Below are positions 1-8,688 of a stretch of 64,000 nt of DNA, one piece after another. The first letter of the stretch is position 1. Every line of letters starts with the position of its first letter. The stretch covers positions 248,001-312,000 of the forward strand of contig CBDBIW010000016.1 of NCBI GenBank assembly GCA_965206015.1, given 5' to 3'. Under the pieces are notes generated by a model. That model had not been told where the DNA came from, did not search any database, and saw only the letters and a program-made list of their open reading frames with translations. The translations under genes were made by a program, and so were the position numbers. This DNA is from JAJCYL01 sp965206015. GTDB lineage: Bacteria; Bacteroidota; Bacteroidia; Cytophagales; Cyclobacteriaceae.

Positions 1-622
1 GCAGCGTTTCCGGATTTGTACTTTCATTGAATTCTGTTGCTATAACGGCAGGGGCAAGACCATTTACTGTGATACCGGTTTCTGCAAACTCCTTACCAAC
101 TCCTTTTATGAGACCAATCAATCCTGATTTACTGGCAGCGTAACCTACCATCCCCGGGTTACCTTCTTTACCACCAATTGAGGTCATGTGGAGGATGCGT
201 CCATAGTTATTTTTTAACATTTGACGGATACTGTATTTGGTAAGCAGAAATGCACCTTTTAGATTTACTTCCATGACTTTGTCAAATTCACTGGTTTCAT
301 ATTGACCAATCTTTGTAGAGGTGCTGCCAACAATCCCAACACAGTTTATCATTATATCTACCCTCCCCTCTTTAAGTACCACTGCATCAACTAAGTTTTT
401 GATAGCATTTTCATCAGTAATATCAATGCAATGAAAAGATAAATTGAGGTCTTCATTTTCCATTGATAATTCCTCCAGTTCTTTTTGGCGAACATCAAAT
501 ACTGCAACGTGAGCACCTTCTTTGGATAGTCGTAAGGCAATTCCTTTGCCAATACCCCTTGCTCCCCCTGCTACTATTGCTACCTGATCATCAAATCGAC
601 CTGTATAATCAAAATCATTCAT
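1..622 (-). CDS. SDR-family oxidoreductase, 3' end outside window
   Basis: Short-chain dehydrogenase/reductase, NAD(P)-dependent. The ATG at 622 gives a protein beginning MNDFDYTGRFDDQVAIVAGG; the reading frame stays open to the window edge, so about 207 residues are visible and the C-terminus is missing. The cofactor-binding glycine motif reads GGARGIGKGI, the usual NNAG is NCVG, and the catalytic YxxxK is YAASKSG. It is the last visible gene of the minus-strand operon, directly after the 45-residue membrane protein (stop at 627). In this setting it probably oxidises or reduces an imported sugar acid or hydroxy acid; the substrate is not readable from sequence. Confidence 0.88.
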   Translation of the reverse strand, partial: MNDFDYTGRFDDQVAIVAGGARGIGKGIALRLSKEGAHVAVFDVRQKELEELSMENEDLNLSFHCIDITDENAIKNLVDAVVLKEGRVDIMINCVGIVGSTSTKIGQYETSEFDKVMEVNLKGAFLLTKYSIRQMLKNNYGRILHMTSIGGKEGNPGMVGYAASKSGLIGLIKGVGKEFAETGITVNGLAPAVIATEFNESTNPETL

Positions 623-626
623 TCGT

Positions 627-764
627 CTACAAATTTTCTTTAGAATATAGTTCACCAATCATATGCTTAATATCCTGGGCTCCCTTAATGCCAACAATGA
701 TAGTAACAACGGCATACCAAACCAGAGTTACAAAACATAAAAACAACCAAAACCAATGTTCCAT
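627..764 (-). CDS. 45-residue single-pass membrane protein, possible symporter accessory subunit
   Basis: A 45-codon ORF (ATG at 764, TAG at 627) starts MEHWFWLFLCFVTLVWYAVV. It has one hydrophobic helix at roughly residues 4-26 and a short charged tail ending SKENL. It sits between the SSS symporter (stop at 849) and the SDR (start at 622) on the same strand, with only 4 bp to the SDR. Small single-helix proteins are known beside some SSS symporters; that this one is a subunit of the upstream symporter is inference. Coding is supported by the clean hydrophobic segment, a sensible start and operon fit. I do not recognise a named family with certainty. Confidence 0.6.
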   Translation of the reverse strand: MEHWFWLFLCFVTLVWYAVVTIIVGIKGAQDIKHMIGELYSKENL

Positions 765-848
765 ATTGATAGCTTAATATTGCAAAAAGCAAAGGTAAGA
801 GACTCCCCTATCGGATTATCTACTCAAATTTTCGGTTTTCATAAGGCT

Positions 849-2321
849 TTATTCTCTATCAAAATGATTTTTTAAAATTGAACCAACTATCATCGCCAAT
901 CCCGTAATTATATAAGTAGCAATCCCAAGCTTATATGGACCAATCTGCTGTGCTAGTTCTTGAGTGCTTTCCATTTGCTCCATCACTAAAAAAGTAATCG
1001 GGATTGTACATCCGACAATAATAGCTCCCGTGGCTCCCCAATTGTTTGCCTGATACCAATAACAGGCAGCGATTAATATTACGCTCATACCGGATAAATA
1101 AATAGTACCCGTCACTTGCATGTAAACCCATAAATCACCCTTTAGCGGGTACCAGAGTCCGTATAGCAGGAGAAATACCCCTATAACACCAACAAGAACC
1201 CTGTTCCAAAGTATTCCTTTGTGTTCGGACCACTTGTTTTTATGAATAGGTTTCATCAGGTCATTGTAGATTACGGAACTCCAGGCTATCATGTAGGAAG
1301 AATTGGTTGACATATCGGCAGCCAGCATAGCAGCTACTACCAAACCCAAAAGCCCTACAGGAACAGCGACAGCTATTAAATTGGGCATAGCAAGGATGCT
1401 ATCAGAACCATCATAAACCTCTTTCCCAAAGTAATGAAGAGCAGCTATTCCCAGAAGTGCTGGAACCATAAATCGTACTATAAAAAACGGACTGGTACCG
1501 ATGTAAATCTTTTGTGCTGTGACAGAGTCTTTCGCTGACAGTACCCTGGAAATAATGGTTTGCCAAGTGAGGACTGAGGCAAAAGCCACCAGCACATCGA
1601 GTAGAATACGGTCGACACCATATTTACCGCCTTCAAAAGGATTGAAACCTGAAAGGCCCATGTTTTGTTCCACTGTAGCAGTCATCTCTGCCCAGCCGAA
1701 ATTATAGAGAAAAAGTACTATTACTGAAACTAGCCCCACACCCATAACAACGAATTGGATGTAGTCCGTCACCAGAACTGACAGCATACCTCCTAAAATG
1801 GTATAAACGGCCACACCAACCAGAATAAGGGTCATTACCAATTCCAGGTACCCGGGATCAAATCCCAGCACAATTGAGAGGTAATTTCCAGCTTGTCGCA
1901 AGAAAACTCCCATATTCAATAATCCTCCCAAAATAATAACTACGCCACTGGCCCAACGAACTCCGGAACCAAATTTAGTTTCAAACAATTCCGGCACTGT
2001 AATCACCTTCATCCGCCGTAAAGGCGTAATGCAAAAGCCTGTCCATCCAACAATGAACATGGCTATGGCCAGGGCAATGCCAGGGGTTATTCCAGCAAAA
2101 CCATACTTGAATCCGAGTTCCGCATTTGCCATACATGTTGCAATACCAAATTCGGTGGCCGACAAAGAGGCAATACCCAAATACAGGTTGACATTTCTCC
2201 CGGCTACTAAAAAATCATCCACCTTATGAACGAATTTCCTTACCCATAAACCAACTGTTACCGTACCAGCCAGGTAAAGCAGAATGATTGTACCGTCGAT
2301 ATACCAATTGAAATTGGTGAT
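849..2321 (-). CDS. sodium:solute symporter (SSS family)
   Basis: Na+/solute symporter of about 490 residues with some 13 predicted helices; typical SSS segments include DDFLVAGRNVNLYLGIASL near the N-terminus and MLAADMSTNSSYMIAWSSV in the later helices. The first ordinary start codon (GTG at 2222) would remove helix 1. The frame upstream of it encodes a good first helix (FNWYIDGTIILLYLAGTVTV), so I extend to an ATC codon at 2321. There is no ATG, GTG or TTG between the in-frame TAA of the preceding gene (2328-2330) and GTG 2222. It presumably imports the substrate of the operon. The start is uncertain; the family is not. Confidence 0.85.
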   Translation of the reverse strand: MTNFNWYIDGTIILLYLAGTVTVGLWVRKFVHKVDDFLVAGRNVNLYLGIASLSATEFGIATCMANAELGFKYGFAGITPGIALAIAMFIVGWTGFCITPLRRMKVITVPELFETKFGSGVRWASGVVIILGGLLNMGVFLRQAGNYLSIVLGFDPGYLELVMTLILVGVAVYTILGGMLSVLVTDYIQFVVMGVGLVSVIVLFLYNFGWAEMTATVEQNMGLSGFNPFEGGKYGVDRILLDVLVAFASVLTWQTIISRVLSAKDSVTAQKIYIGTSPFFIVRFMVPALLGIAALHYFGKEVYDGSDSILAMPNLIAVAVPVGLLGLVVAAMLAADMSTNSSYMIAWSSVIYNDLMKPIHKNKWSEHKGILWNRVLVGVIGVFLLLYGLWYPLKGDLWVYMQVTGTIYLSGMSVILIAACYWYQANNWGATGAIIVGCTIPITFLVMEQMESTQELAQQIGPYKLGIATYIITGLAMIVGSILKNHFDRE

Positions 2322-2327
2322 AGTCCG

Positions 2328-3089
2328 TTATTTATTTCTTGACATAAGATCGAGTGTAATACCTTTCAAAGCTGGTACAACCAGATCAATGATCTGCTGT
2401 CCCTTTTCGGCGGATACTCTCCCTGTTTCCCCATAAACACCATTAGAAGTCATATCCTTCATTGACCGGTACAGAGAAGCTGAAGAGCCTCTTAACATAT
2501 CCCCTTCTGTCCATTCGTAGCTTTTTAGGTTCTTTTTGCCTTCTATTTCATCCAGGTGAACAAGCGTTGGCGCAATTTTTAGCATGAGAGAGGTTTCAAA
2601 TTCCCCAGCGTGACCTACCCCTCCCCGTCCGGTTTCATTGAGCTCAATTAGTTTATCGGCTACAATTCTCCACCATGTAGCGAACACCAACTGGCAATCA
2701 GTATACTTTGCTCCTAATTTTTCCAGTAATAACTGTCCCACCGCCAGGTTACCACCATGACTATTCAATATGATTAGATTTTTAAATCCATGACTAACCA
2801 CGGAATCCAGAATATCCTCTACCTGCCCAATGAAGGTTGGATGAGTAATTGACAACGATCCCGGAAAGTCCATATGATGCCGTGAATAGCCAACACTCAC
2901 AATTGGCAGGATTAACACCTGGTCCGGAATTGAAAGATCGAGTTGTTGACAAAAAAATTCTCCAATCATCCGATCTGTTGCCAAAGGCAAATGGGGGCCA
3001 TGTTGCTCAGTGGCTGAGACTGGCAGGATAACCGGTATGTTTCGCTTCAGTGCCCCAAGTTGAGGCGATGTTAATTGGTCCCAGATCAT
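2328..3089 (-). CDS. creatininase-family amidohydrolase
   Basis: Metal-dependent amidohydrolase of the creatininase/MftE superfamily, 253 residues from ATG 3089. Metal-ligand motifs are visible: PVSATEQHGPHLPLATD (E, H and D) near residue 30, ILNSHGGNLA near residue 113, and HAGEFETSLML near residue 165. An ATG at 3104 is possible, but 3089 gives an ATGA overlap with the stop of the SnoaL-RidA gene, as at the other junctions of this operon. Family members open cyclic amides or cleave formamide and lactam bonds. The neighbouring RidA domain is compatible with a nitrogen-containing intermediate, but a lactonase-like role on a sugar acid is equally possible. Confidence 0.85.
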   Translation of the reverse strand: MIWDQLTSPQLGALKRNIPVILPVSATEQHGPHLPLATDRMIGEFFCQQLDLSIPDQVLILPIVSVGYSRHHMDFPGSLSITHPTFIGQVEDILDSVVSHGFKNLIILNSHGGNLAVGQLLLEKLGAKYTDCQLVFATWWRIVADKLIELNETGRGGVGHAGEFETSLMLKIAPTLVHLDEIEGKKNLKSYEWTEGDMLRGSSASLYRSMKDMTSNGVYGETGRVSAEKGQQIIDLVVPALKGITLDLMSRNK

Positions 3090-3964
3090 TTCTTTACAGC
3101 CCAAAGTTCAACTTCAACCAATAACGTTCCTAACAAACCTGCTTGTACCGCAGTTCTAACCGGACGAGGTTCAGAAAAGTATTGCTTATATACTTCATTA
3201 AATTGAGGCCAATTATCCAGATCGGTAAGAAACACGTTCACTTTAAATACATCCTTCAGAGAACTCCCGCCGTTTTCGAGCTGCTTTCGACAATTGTCAA
3301 GCGTTAATTTTGATTGTTCTTCAATGGTATCACCAACGAATTCTCCAGATTGGTCAATAGATGCCTGACCTGAAATAACAACCAATTGTCCCGGATTAAT
3401 CTTTAATACAGGAGAGTAAGGTCCCGCGGTCACATGTTGTGAAGCACCATGTGGTAGTTCAATGGCTGGTTTTACCCTATCTGACTGTCCCATTGGGTGA
3501 GGCATGTAGCCCGTAAATCCAGCAATTTTCCAGGTGTCCTTAACTTTCCTACATTGATATAGTGTTTGCCAATTCAACTGAACTATTTCTCCATCTTTTT
3601 TAGTAATCGTGCCATCAAATTTTTTATGTACAAGTGCGCTATCACCAACGATTTCAATGTCTCGCAAAGTAGTAGCTTTATAGAGAGCCTCTTCAACATT
3701 CTCAGACCATTCAGTACTCGCAAAATCCTGTGCCTGACTCAGCCATTCTTTTTTATAAGATTGTAAATCAGGAAAACTGAGTCTCCAGGAATCCGGATTA
3801 CTTAAATTTCGAGCATCTATGCCAATAAAACATGCAGAAACAAAGTCACTTTGAACCATCTCCCAATCTTGATTAATAAAAGCTTTTGTATCCCGCTCCA
3901 CCAACATTTTCCAAATGTCTTGCCTGTCAATATCTGCCGAAAAGGGATTTACATATATACTCAT
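3086..3964 (-). CDS. SnoaL/NTF2-like domain fused to RidA domain
   Basis: A 292-residue two-domain protein. Residues ~15-155 look like an NTF2/SnoaL-type fold (DIWKMLVERDTKAFINQDWE at the start; GEIVQLNWQTLYQCRKVKDT and WKIAGFTGYMP at its end). Residues ~165-292 are a complete RidA/YjgF/UK114 domain: GPYSPVLKINPGQLVVISGQ, then NVFLTDLDNW, then RPVRTAVQAGLLGTLLVEVE, which holds the conserved arginine and the terminal glutamate. RidA proteins hydrolyse reactive enamine/imine intermediates. RidA is normally a stand-alone protein of about 130 residues, so the N-terminal fusion is unusual. It overlaps the upstream gene by ATGA and lies in an operon with an enolase-superfamily enzyme, which could generate such an intermediate. 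Confidence 0.82.
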   Translation of the reverse strand: MSIYVNPFSADIDRQDIWKMLVERDTKAFINQDWEMVQSDFVSACFIGIDARNLSNPDSWRLSFPDLQSYKKEWLSQAQDFASTEWSENVEEALYKATTLRDIEIVGDSALVHKKFDGTITKKDGEIVQLNWQTLYQCRKVKDTWKIAGFTGYMPHPMGQSDRVKPAIELPHGASQHVTAGPYSPVLKINPGQLVVISGQASIDQSGEFVGDTIEEQSKLTLDNCRKQLENGGSSLKDVFKVNVFLTDLDNWPQFNEVYKQYFSEPRPVRTAVQAGLLGTLLVEVELWAVKK

Positions 3965-5094
3965 AAAGTGTAATCTTTAAATTGTGTTTGAAATTCTGAA
4001 ATGATAGATTCGTCTGGTTCTATTCCAAGTCCTAATCCACTCGGAAGATCAATGAAAGGAGGATTGATATTTAGCGGCTCCGTGAGCAGATCATGGCTTC
4101 TTATCATCCGACCAAAGATGTCACTTGGCCAAATGCAGGATTTTGCCGCGGATGCCGAATGAACATACATAGCTTCCAGTATTCCCAGATCTACCTCTGA
4201 ACCATGCCAACAGGGTAAGCCTGCCGCCATTGCTACGTGATCTAAACGCTGGAAATTTGCCAGTCCGCAATTAAAATTGAAGCCATCCACTGCTTCCATT
4301 TGCAATGCTTTAATGGCATCTTCGATTCGCTGTCCATGCAAGATGTAAGGAAGCGAAACATGAAGTACTATTGGAATTGAGCCATAAGAACGCAATCGGG
4401 AATATTCATTTAATTGCCATCTTGGTATTGGATCTTCCAGGCAAAGCACATTGCCGGCTTCATTCAGACCATCAATTCGCTTTCTCACTTCCCCTGAATT
4501 TTCCCATCGTTCGTTAGGGTCTAAAATTACTTTCATGGCTGGTGAGGTTCTTTTAATTTCTTCACACCATCCGACAACATCATCCTCCAGATCGCTTTTA
4601 AATTTCAAACAGTCGTACCCCTGATCTCTAAAATCCTTTGCAAGCTCCCCTACTTCTTCCAGGTGACGGTGGCTGCTCCAGGCTCCCACTTTGACTTTAG
4701 TACGAACGGGACCTCCGAGCAAGTCCACCACTCTCATGCTATGACATTTGGCGTAAGCATCCCAAATTGCACATTCAAACCCATCATACTCTCTACAAAA
4801 TGTAAAGGGCAAATATTGAAGTGTCAAATCAGTAAAATTCGCTCCAATTAAGGATTCGGCAATAGCATCAACCATTTTCCAATCATGTCCCCGGTAAAGT
4901 TCTCCCCAACCAATAATTCCTGATTTTAACTCTAACTTTACTATGAGTTTCGGCAACTGATCGAACTGCATCGACCATCCGGATTTTGCTCCAACTGGAA
5001 GTTTGTGCAAAGGCTTGTCCATTCCAGTGCTATTTATAACGCCCGGATTTGTAGGAACTATGACCTCATAACATGATATCCGTACTATTTTCAT
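3961..5094 (-). CDS. mandelate racemase/muconate lactonizing enzyme-like protein
   Basis: Enolase-superfamily enzyme of 377 residues, likely a dehydratase, racemase or epimerase of an acid substrate. The capping domain is at residues 1-120. Barrel motifs are a KxK-type base in CLKFKSDLEDD (~165), metal ligands in VILDPNERW (~195) and NVLCLEDPIPRW (~220), and a histidine in LPCWHGSEVDLG (~295). The third acidic metal position is not obvious (VLHVSLPYIL), so the exact subgroup is uncertain. ATGA overlaps on both sides place it firmly in the operon. Fuconate/rhamnonate-type dehydration or a hydroxyproline-type reaction are candidates. Confidence 0.85.
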   Translation of the reverse strand: MKIVRISCYEVIVPTNPGVINSTGMDKPLHKLPVGAKSGWSMQFDQLPKLIVKLELKSGIIGWGELYRGHDWKMVDAIAESLIGANFTDLTLQYLPFTFCREYDGFECAIWDAYAKCHSMRVVDLLGGPVRTKVKVGAWSSHRHLEEVGELAKDFRDQGYDCLKFKSDLEDDVVGWCEEIKRTSPAMKVILDPNERWENSGEVRKRIDGLNEAGNVLCLEDPIPRWQLNEYSRLRSYGSIPIVLHVSLPYILHGQRIEDAIKALQMEAVDGFNFNCGLANFQRLDHVAMAAGLPCWHGSEVDLGILEAMYVHSASAAKSCIWPSDIFGRMIRSHDLLTEPLNINPPFIDLPSGLGLGIEPDESIISEFQTQFKDYTL

Positions 5095-5903
5095 TTGCCT
5101 TTGTTCTCAGTTGAAAAGCGATTAAAAAGTAAGCTTGTTGTTCCTGCATCTACGTATATCGTCTGCCCGGTAATTGCCCTGCTAAGATCAGAAAGTAAAA
5201 AGGCTACGGTATTTCCACAGTCTACGGGTAAGATATCAAAATTTAATACCTGCTGATCGTTAACAAAATCATCCACCCATTTTTTCGGATCATCAGTCCA
5301 GGTCTTAATCAGGTCATAATTTTGCTCTGCATGAACATAACCAGGCCCTACCGCATTTACTCGAATGTTGGAAGATCCTAATTCGACAGCCATTCCTCTT
5401 GTTAGCCCTTCTACTGCTGACTTTGCGCTGGCATAGATTCCATAGCGTGACATAGTGGAGTGTGCGTTTACAGAAGATATATTGACAATATTACCGGTAA
5501 GATTTTTATCCAAAAGTCGGTTAACAAATGCTTTTGATACCCTCCACACGCCTTTGATGTCGATGTCATATAATCTATCGAACTCTTCTTCTGAAGCTTT
5601 ATGGGCTACCCTGCTCAATCCAACGCCGGCATTGTTCACTAATCCATGAAGTGTTCCGATATCCGAATCAATTTTCTCGAACATACTCTTTATGTCTTCT
5701 ACATCACCAATATCGGCCGCTATGGGAATGGCATTCTTATACTTTTTGGCTGCTGTGGATGCCTTGTCAATGGTAAGCTCATTAAGAACAACCTTAGCTC
5801 CAAAGTCTGACAAGGCCTTGCAAATACCTGCCCCAACACCAACCCCACCTCCACCGGTTACTAAAACATTCTTTCCCGTAAGATCTAATTGTTGCTGTGA
5901 CAT
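5091..5903 (-). CDS. SDR-family oxidoreductase
   Basis: Complete 270-residue short-chain dehydrogenase. It shows an N-terminal nucleotide-binding motif TGGGGVGVGAGICKAL, the NNAG motif (LVNNAGVG), catalytic Ser in VNISSVN, YxxxK as YGIYASAKSAVEG, and a C-terminal TGQTIYVDAGTT. It shares an ATGA overlap with the enolase-superfamily gene and starts 1 bp after the RraA stop. The glycine-rich loop is longer than the classical TGxxxGIG and resembles other sugar-acid SDRs. It is probably the dehydrogenase acting before or after the dehydratase in the same pathway. Confidence 0.9.
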   Translation of the reverse strand: MSQQQLDLTGKNVLVTGGGGVGVGAGICKALSDFGAKVVLNELTIDKASTAAKKYKNAIPIAADIGDVEDIKSMFEKIDSDIGTLHGLVNNAGVGLSRVAHKASEEEFDRLYDIDIKGVWRVSKAFVNRLLDKNLTGNIVNISSVNAHSTMSRYGIYASAKSAVEGLTRGMAVELGSSNIRVNAVGPGYVHAEQNYDLIKTWTDDPKKWVDDFVNDQQVLNFDILPVDCGNTVAFLLSDLSRAITGQTIYVDAGTTSLLFNRFSTENKGK

Positions 5904-5904
5904 A

Positions 5905-6600
5905 TTACATTATTCCAAATTTTTTAAATGCATCACAAGTGCTCATCCCATTTTCGATGGCCTTTTGAACAGTTTTTTCACCCAACGCTTTTTCCATAGC
6001 TCCACAAATGATCTCCTTTTCGATATCCTTTGGGATTACGCAAACACCATCCATATCGCCAAAAACTATGTCGCCCGGATTAATGACAACTCCATCGATC
6101 TCAATCCCGGTTCTGAAATCAATCACCTTGCCTCTTGGCCCCTGGTCTTGTGCATAACGACCGTGCGAGAAAGTGGGGAAATTAAGTCCTAAAATTCCGC
6201 TGGTATCCCGTGAATAGCCGTTAACTACAGCTCCTGCAACTCCAAGCTTCATCGCCCTGGTACTCATTAATTCTCCCCAGAGGGCATAACTCGATGAAGA
6301 ACCTGTACAGATATATACTTCATTTTCTTTAAGGTCATCCAGTGCTTCTAACATCAAACCAAATGGTTTTGCCACAGAGGTTTTTTTCCCACTTTCAGAG
6401 ACTTCGACAAATGCGTCTGCTTCTAAAACAGGCATTGCCCTACCAATTACAATCATATCATCTCGCAGAGGTTGAATTTCAGGAGGTAGGAACTGGTGAT
6501 ACCGGCCATGTTTATCCATGATATCCCCAATAACCGCAGAAAAAAGGTCTTTCTTCATCAAAGTGAAAAGTTCATTGTCATCCTTCCAGTTATATTCCAT
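5905..6600 (-). CDS. RraA-family aldolase/decarboxylase-like protein
   Basis: A 231-residue RraA-like protein. The family includes 4-hydroxy-4-methyl-2-oxoglutarate aldolase/oxaloacetate decarboxylases as well as the E. coli RNase E regulator. Characteristic segments are LGVAGAVVNGYSRDTSGI (G..VxxGxxRD core), GLNFPTFSHGRYAQDQGPRG and VVINPGDIVFGDMDGVCVIP. In Bacteroidota catabolic operons this family usually provides a pyruvate-forming retro-aldol step, which would fit the end of a sugar-acid pathway. It lies between the sulfatase and the SDR with only 1-33 bp gaps. Confidence 0.87.
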   Translation of the reverse strand: MEYNWKDDNELFTLMKKDLFSAVIGDIMDKHGRYHQFLPPEIQPLRDDMIVIGRAMPVLEADAFVEVSESGKKTSVAKPFGLMLEALDDLKENEVYICTGSSSSYALWGELMSTRAMKLGVAGAVVNGYSRDTSGILGLNFPTFSHGRYAQDQGPRGKVIDFRTGIEIDGVVINPGDIVFGDMDGVCVIPKDIEKEIICGAMEKALGEKTVQKAIENGMSTCDAFKKFGIM

Positions 6601-6633
6601 TTATTATCATTCTTTAAAAAATTTCAATCTATT

Positions 6634-8178
6634 TTATAAACTCAACCTTTGGTCCGGGTATGGAATTACTTCGTTCGTTTTTTTGTTTCTCGGCATTTGC
6701 GCCTCAACTTCCTTTAGGTAATCGCTCAAAATTTTAGATAACATATTCAACTGTTCTTCTTCGACATCTGCCAGGTTAGTTGTTTCACCAATGTCATTTT
6801 TAATATTAAACAACTCAAAGCTCAAGTCTCTGTGGTAGTAGATAAGTTTCCAGTCCCCCTTTCTTACCAGACTGAATGCACCAATGCCCGGTCCTGAAGG
6901 GCCCCACTCGTTGGGGTAGTGCCAAAATAGTGGTCTATCGGAAGTTGAAATATTTTCTCCTTCTAATATGGCAATAAAACTGCTACCGTCAATTTTTTGT
7001 CTGGTTTGGTAATTTGCAATTCCTGCCATTTCGAGAATGGTAGGAAAAAAATCTTCGATGATCAGATACTCGTTCGTAGCGGTACCTTGCCTGGTAACAC
7101 CCGGCCATTTTACAATCATGGGCTCACGTATCCCACCTTCACGGGCACTTCCTTTGCCACTGGATAGCGGTTTATTATGGGTATGCACTTCACCTCCTCT
7201 TTCCACAGCACTTAAACCACCATTGTCAGACATAAAAAGAATAATGGTGTTTTCCACAAGATTCTTTCTTTCGAGGTAATTCATTAGGTCACCCAGGCTC
7301 TTGTCCATCCCTTCAACCATAGTTGCATAGTCAGCTTCAATAGGATGAATATTTGGGTCTTCATAGTTTTGCGAAAAACGTCTGTCTTCCATTATTGGTG
7401 TATGGACCGCATAATGGGCCATATATAAAAAGAAAGGCTGATTCACATTAACTGCTTGATCTACAGCGTCAATGGCTTCAATGGTTAACACTTCAGTCAA
7501 ATTAATACTATCGCCATGATATTTTTCAAGACCCGGAACTGGCCACGGATCTTCTTCTTTCCCCGGCAGGTTGCCAAAGTTCTCCTCTCCCCAGTAACTT
7601 TGTGGTGCTCCAGCCGCATGACCGGCAATATTGATATCAAACCCAAGATTCAAAGGGTCTTCACCAGGAGTATTAATTGCTCCAAAATGTGCCTTGCCCG
7701 CATGAATAGTTTTATATCCGGCATCTCGAAGAATGGCTGGAAAGGGTGTTGCATGGACTGCTTTTTGAGTTGATGTGTCCATTGACAATCCATTTACATT
7801 CCATTCGGGAAAAATAAGATCGGGGTGATTCAATTCCATGTCATGCGTACGATCTCGGTTTAGTGTCCAATTGGTTACCCGGTGCCTGGCTGCATTCATG
7901 CCTGTAAGAAGGCTTACCCTGGTAGGTGAACATACTGAAGTGGCATAGGCCTGGGTGAATTTCATCCCTTCATCCGCAAGCCTTTCCATATTGGGTGTGC
8001 GATACAAACGATTCAAGTCAGTTTCCTGATTCCAAAATGGTTCAGAAGTGTCTTGCCATCCCAAGTCATCAACCAAAAAAAGGATGATATTGGGTCGGAT
8101 TACGTTCTGATTACTACTCTGTTCAGAATCACATGAGATTAAACTCAATAGCAGAACTGTTACTATATTTCTGATCAT
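6634..8178 (-). CDS. sulfatase lipoprotein (arylsulfatase family)
   Basis: S1-type sulfatase. I start at ATG 8178, which gives a lipoprotein signal (MIRNIVTVLLLSLISCDSEQ, lipobox around LISC). An upstream start at 8247 would add 23 residues ahead of it. The metal-binding N-terminus is NIILFLVDDLGWQDT; the formylglycine motif is CSPTRVSLLTG, with Cys to be converted to formylglycine. Later elements are HAGKAHFG and MSDNGG. About 514 residues, usual for the family. It is the first gene of the operon and suggests a sulfated substrate processed at the outer or periplasmic surface before uptake. Desulfation by this enzyme is established for the family; the substrate is unknown. Confidence 0.92.
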   Translation of the reverse strand: MIRNIVTVLLLSLISCDSEQSSNQNVIRPNIILFLVDDLGWQDTSEPFWNQETDLNRLYRTPNMERLADEGMKFTQAYATSVCSPTRVSLLTGMNAARHRVTNWTLNRDRTHDMELNHPDLIFPEWNVNGLSMDTSTQKAVHATPFPAILRDAGYKTIHAGKAHFGAINTPGEDPLNLGFDINIAGHAAGAPQSYWGEENFGNLPGKEEDPWPVPGLEKYHGDSINLTEVLTIEAIDAVDQAVNVNQPFFLYMAHYAVHTPIMEDRRFSQNYEDPNIHPIEADYATMVEGMDKSLGDLMNYLERKNLVENTIILFMSDNGGLSAVERGGEVHTHNKPLSSGKGSAREGGIREPMIVKWPGVTRQGTATNEYLIIEDFFPTILEMAGIANYQTRQKIDGSSFIAILEGENISTSDRPLFWHYPNEWGPSGPGIGAFSLVRKGDWKLIYYHRDLSFELFNIKNDIGETTNLADVEEEQLNMLSKILSDYLKEVEAQMPRNKKTNEVIPYPDQRLSL

Positions 8179-8372
8179 CTGAAATTTCTTTAATTGTGTG
8201 AGAAAATCAGTGAATTGGTCTTTCCTAAATATCATCATTATAAGCAAGTAACCGACAAAGTATTCGTTATAACTCTATACCTAAAACCTCTCTTTATTTA
8301 TTTGTGCTCCAACACACTCCAAATTAACGCTTAGTTTTGAATCAGGAAAAAATAATACGAATAGCTATCCAT

Positions 8373-8618
8373 TTAGAGAAAATCTTCCCTTGCCGGATTA
8401 AAACTGTCAATCAACCTGGCAGTCTTTGTTAACAATTTGGTCGTGTGCTTCTTTCCCGATGGTACTGAAAACATATCTCCCTTTTGGAGGAGTTGGTCAG
8501 GCTCACCTTCACAATAGAAAATTATTTTTCCCTTAGCCAGGTATGCGGTTTGCAGATGGGAGTGGGAGTGCGGTGGTTCGGACTCAGCCCACGATCCGTT
8601 ATTAAAGTCTATTAGCAC
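8373..8618 (-). pseudogene. cupin-domain protein, 5'-truncated remnant
   Basis: The C-terminal part of a small cupin: PPHSHSHLQTAYLAKGKI supplies the first cupin histidines and GDMFSVPSGKKHTTKLL the second motif. The frame opens upstream to about 8655 without a good start, reading CPVLGEHYTVLIDFN, and then stops close to the IS-derived sequence. The first ~20-30 residues of a normal cupin are therefore missing. GTG 8618 might still allow an 81-residue product, but it would begin inside the barrel. It was probably cut by the neighbouring transposon block. Confidence 0.6.
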
Positions 8619-8688
8619 TGTATAATGCTCCCCTAAAACAGGGCAGGTAGTTAAGATGTGATATTACTTAACTTTAATTAGTTGTCCC

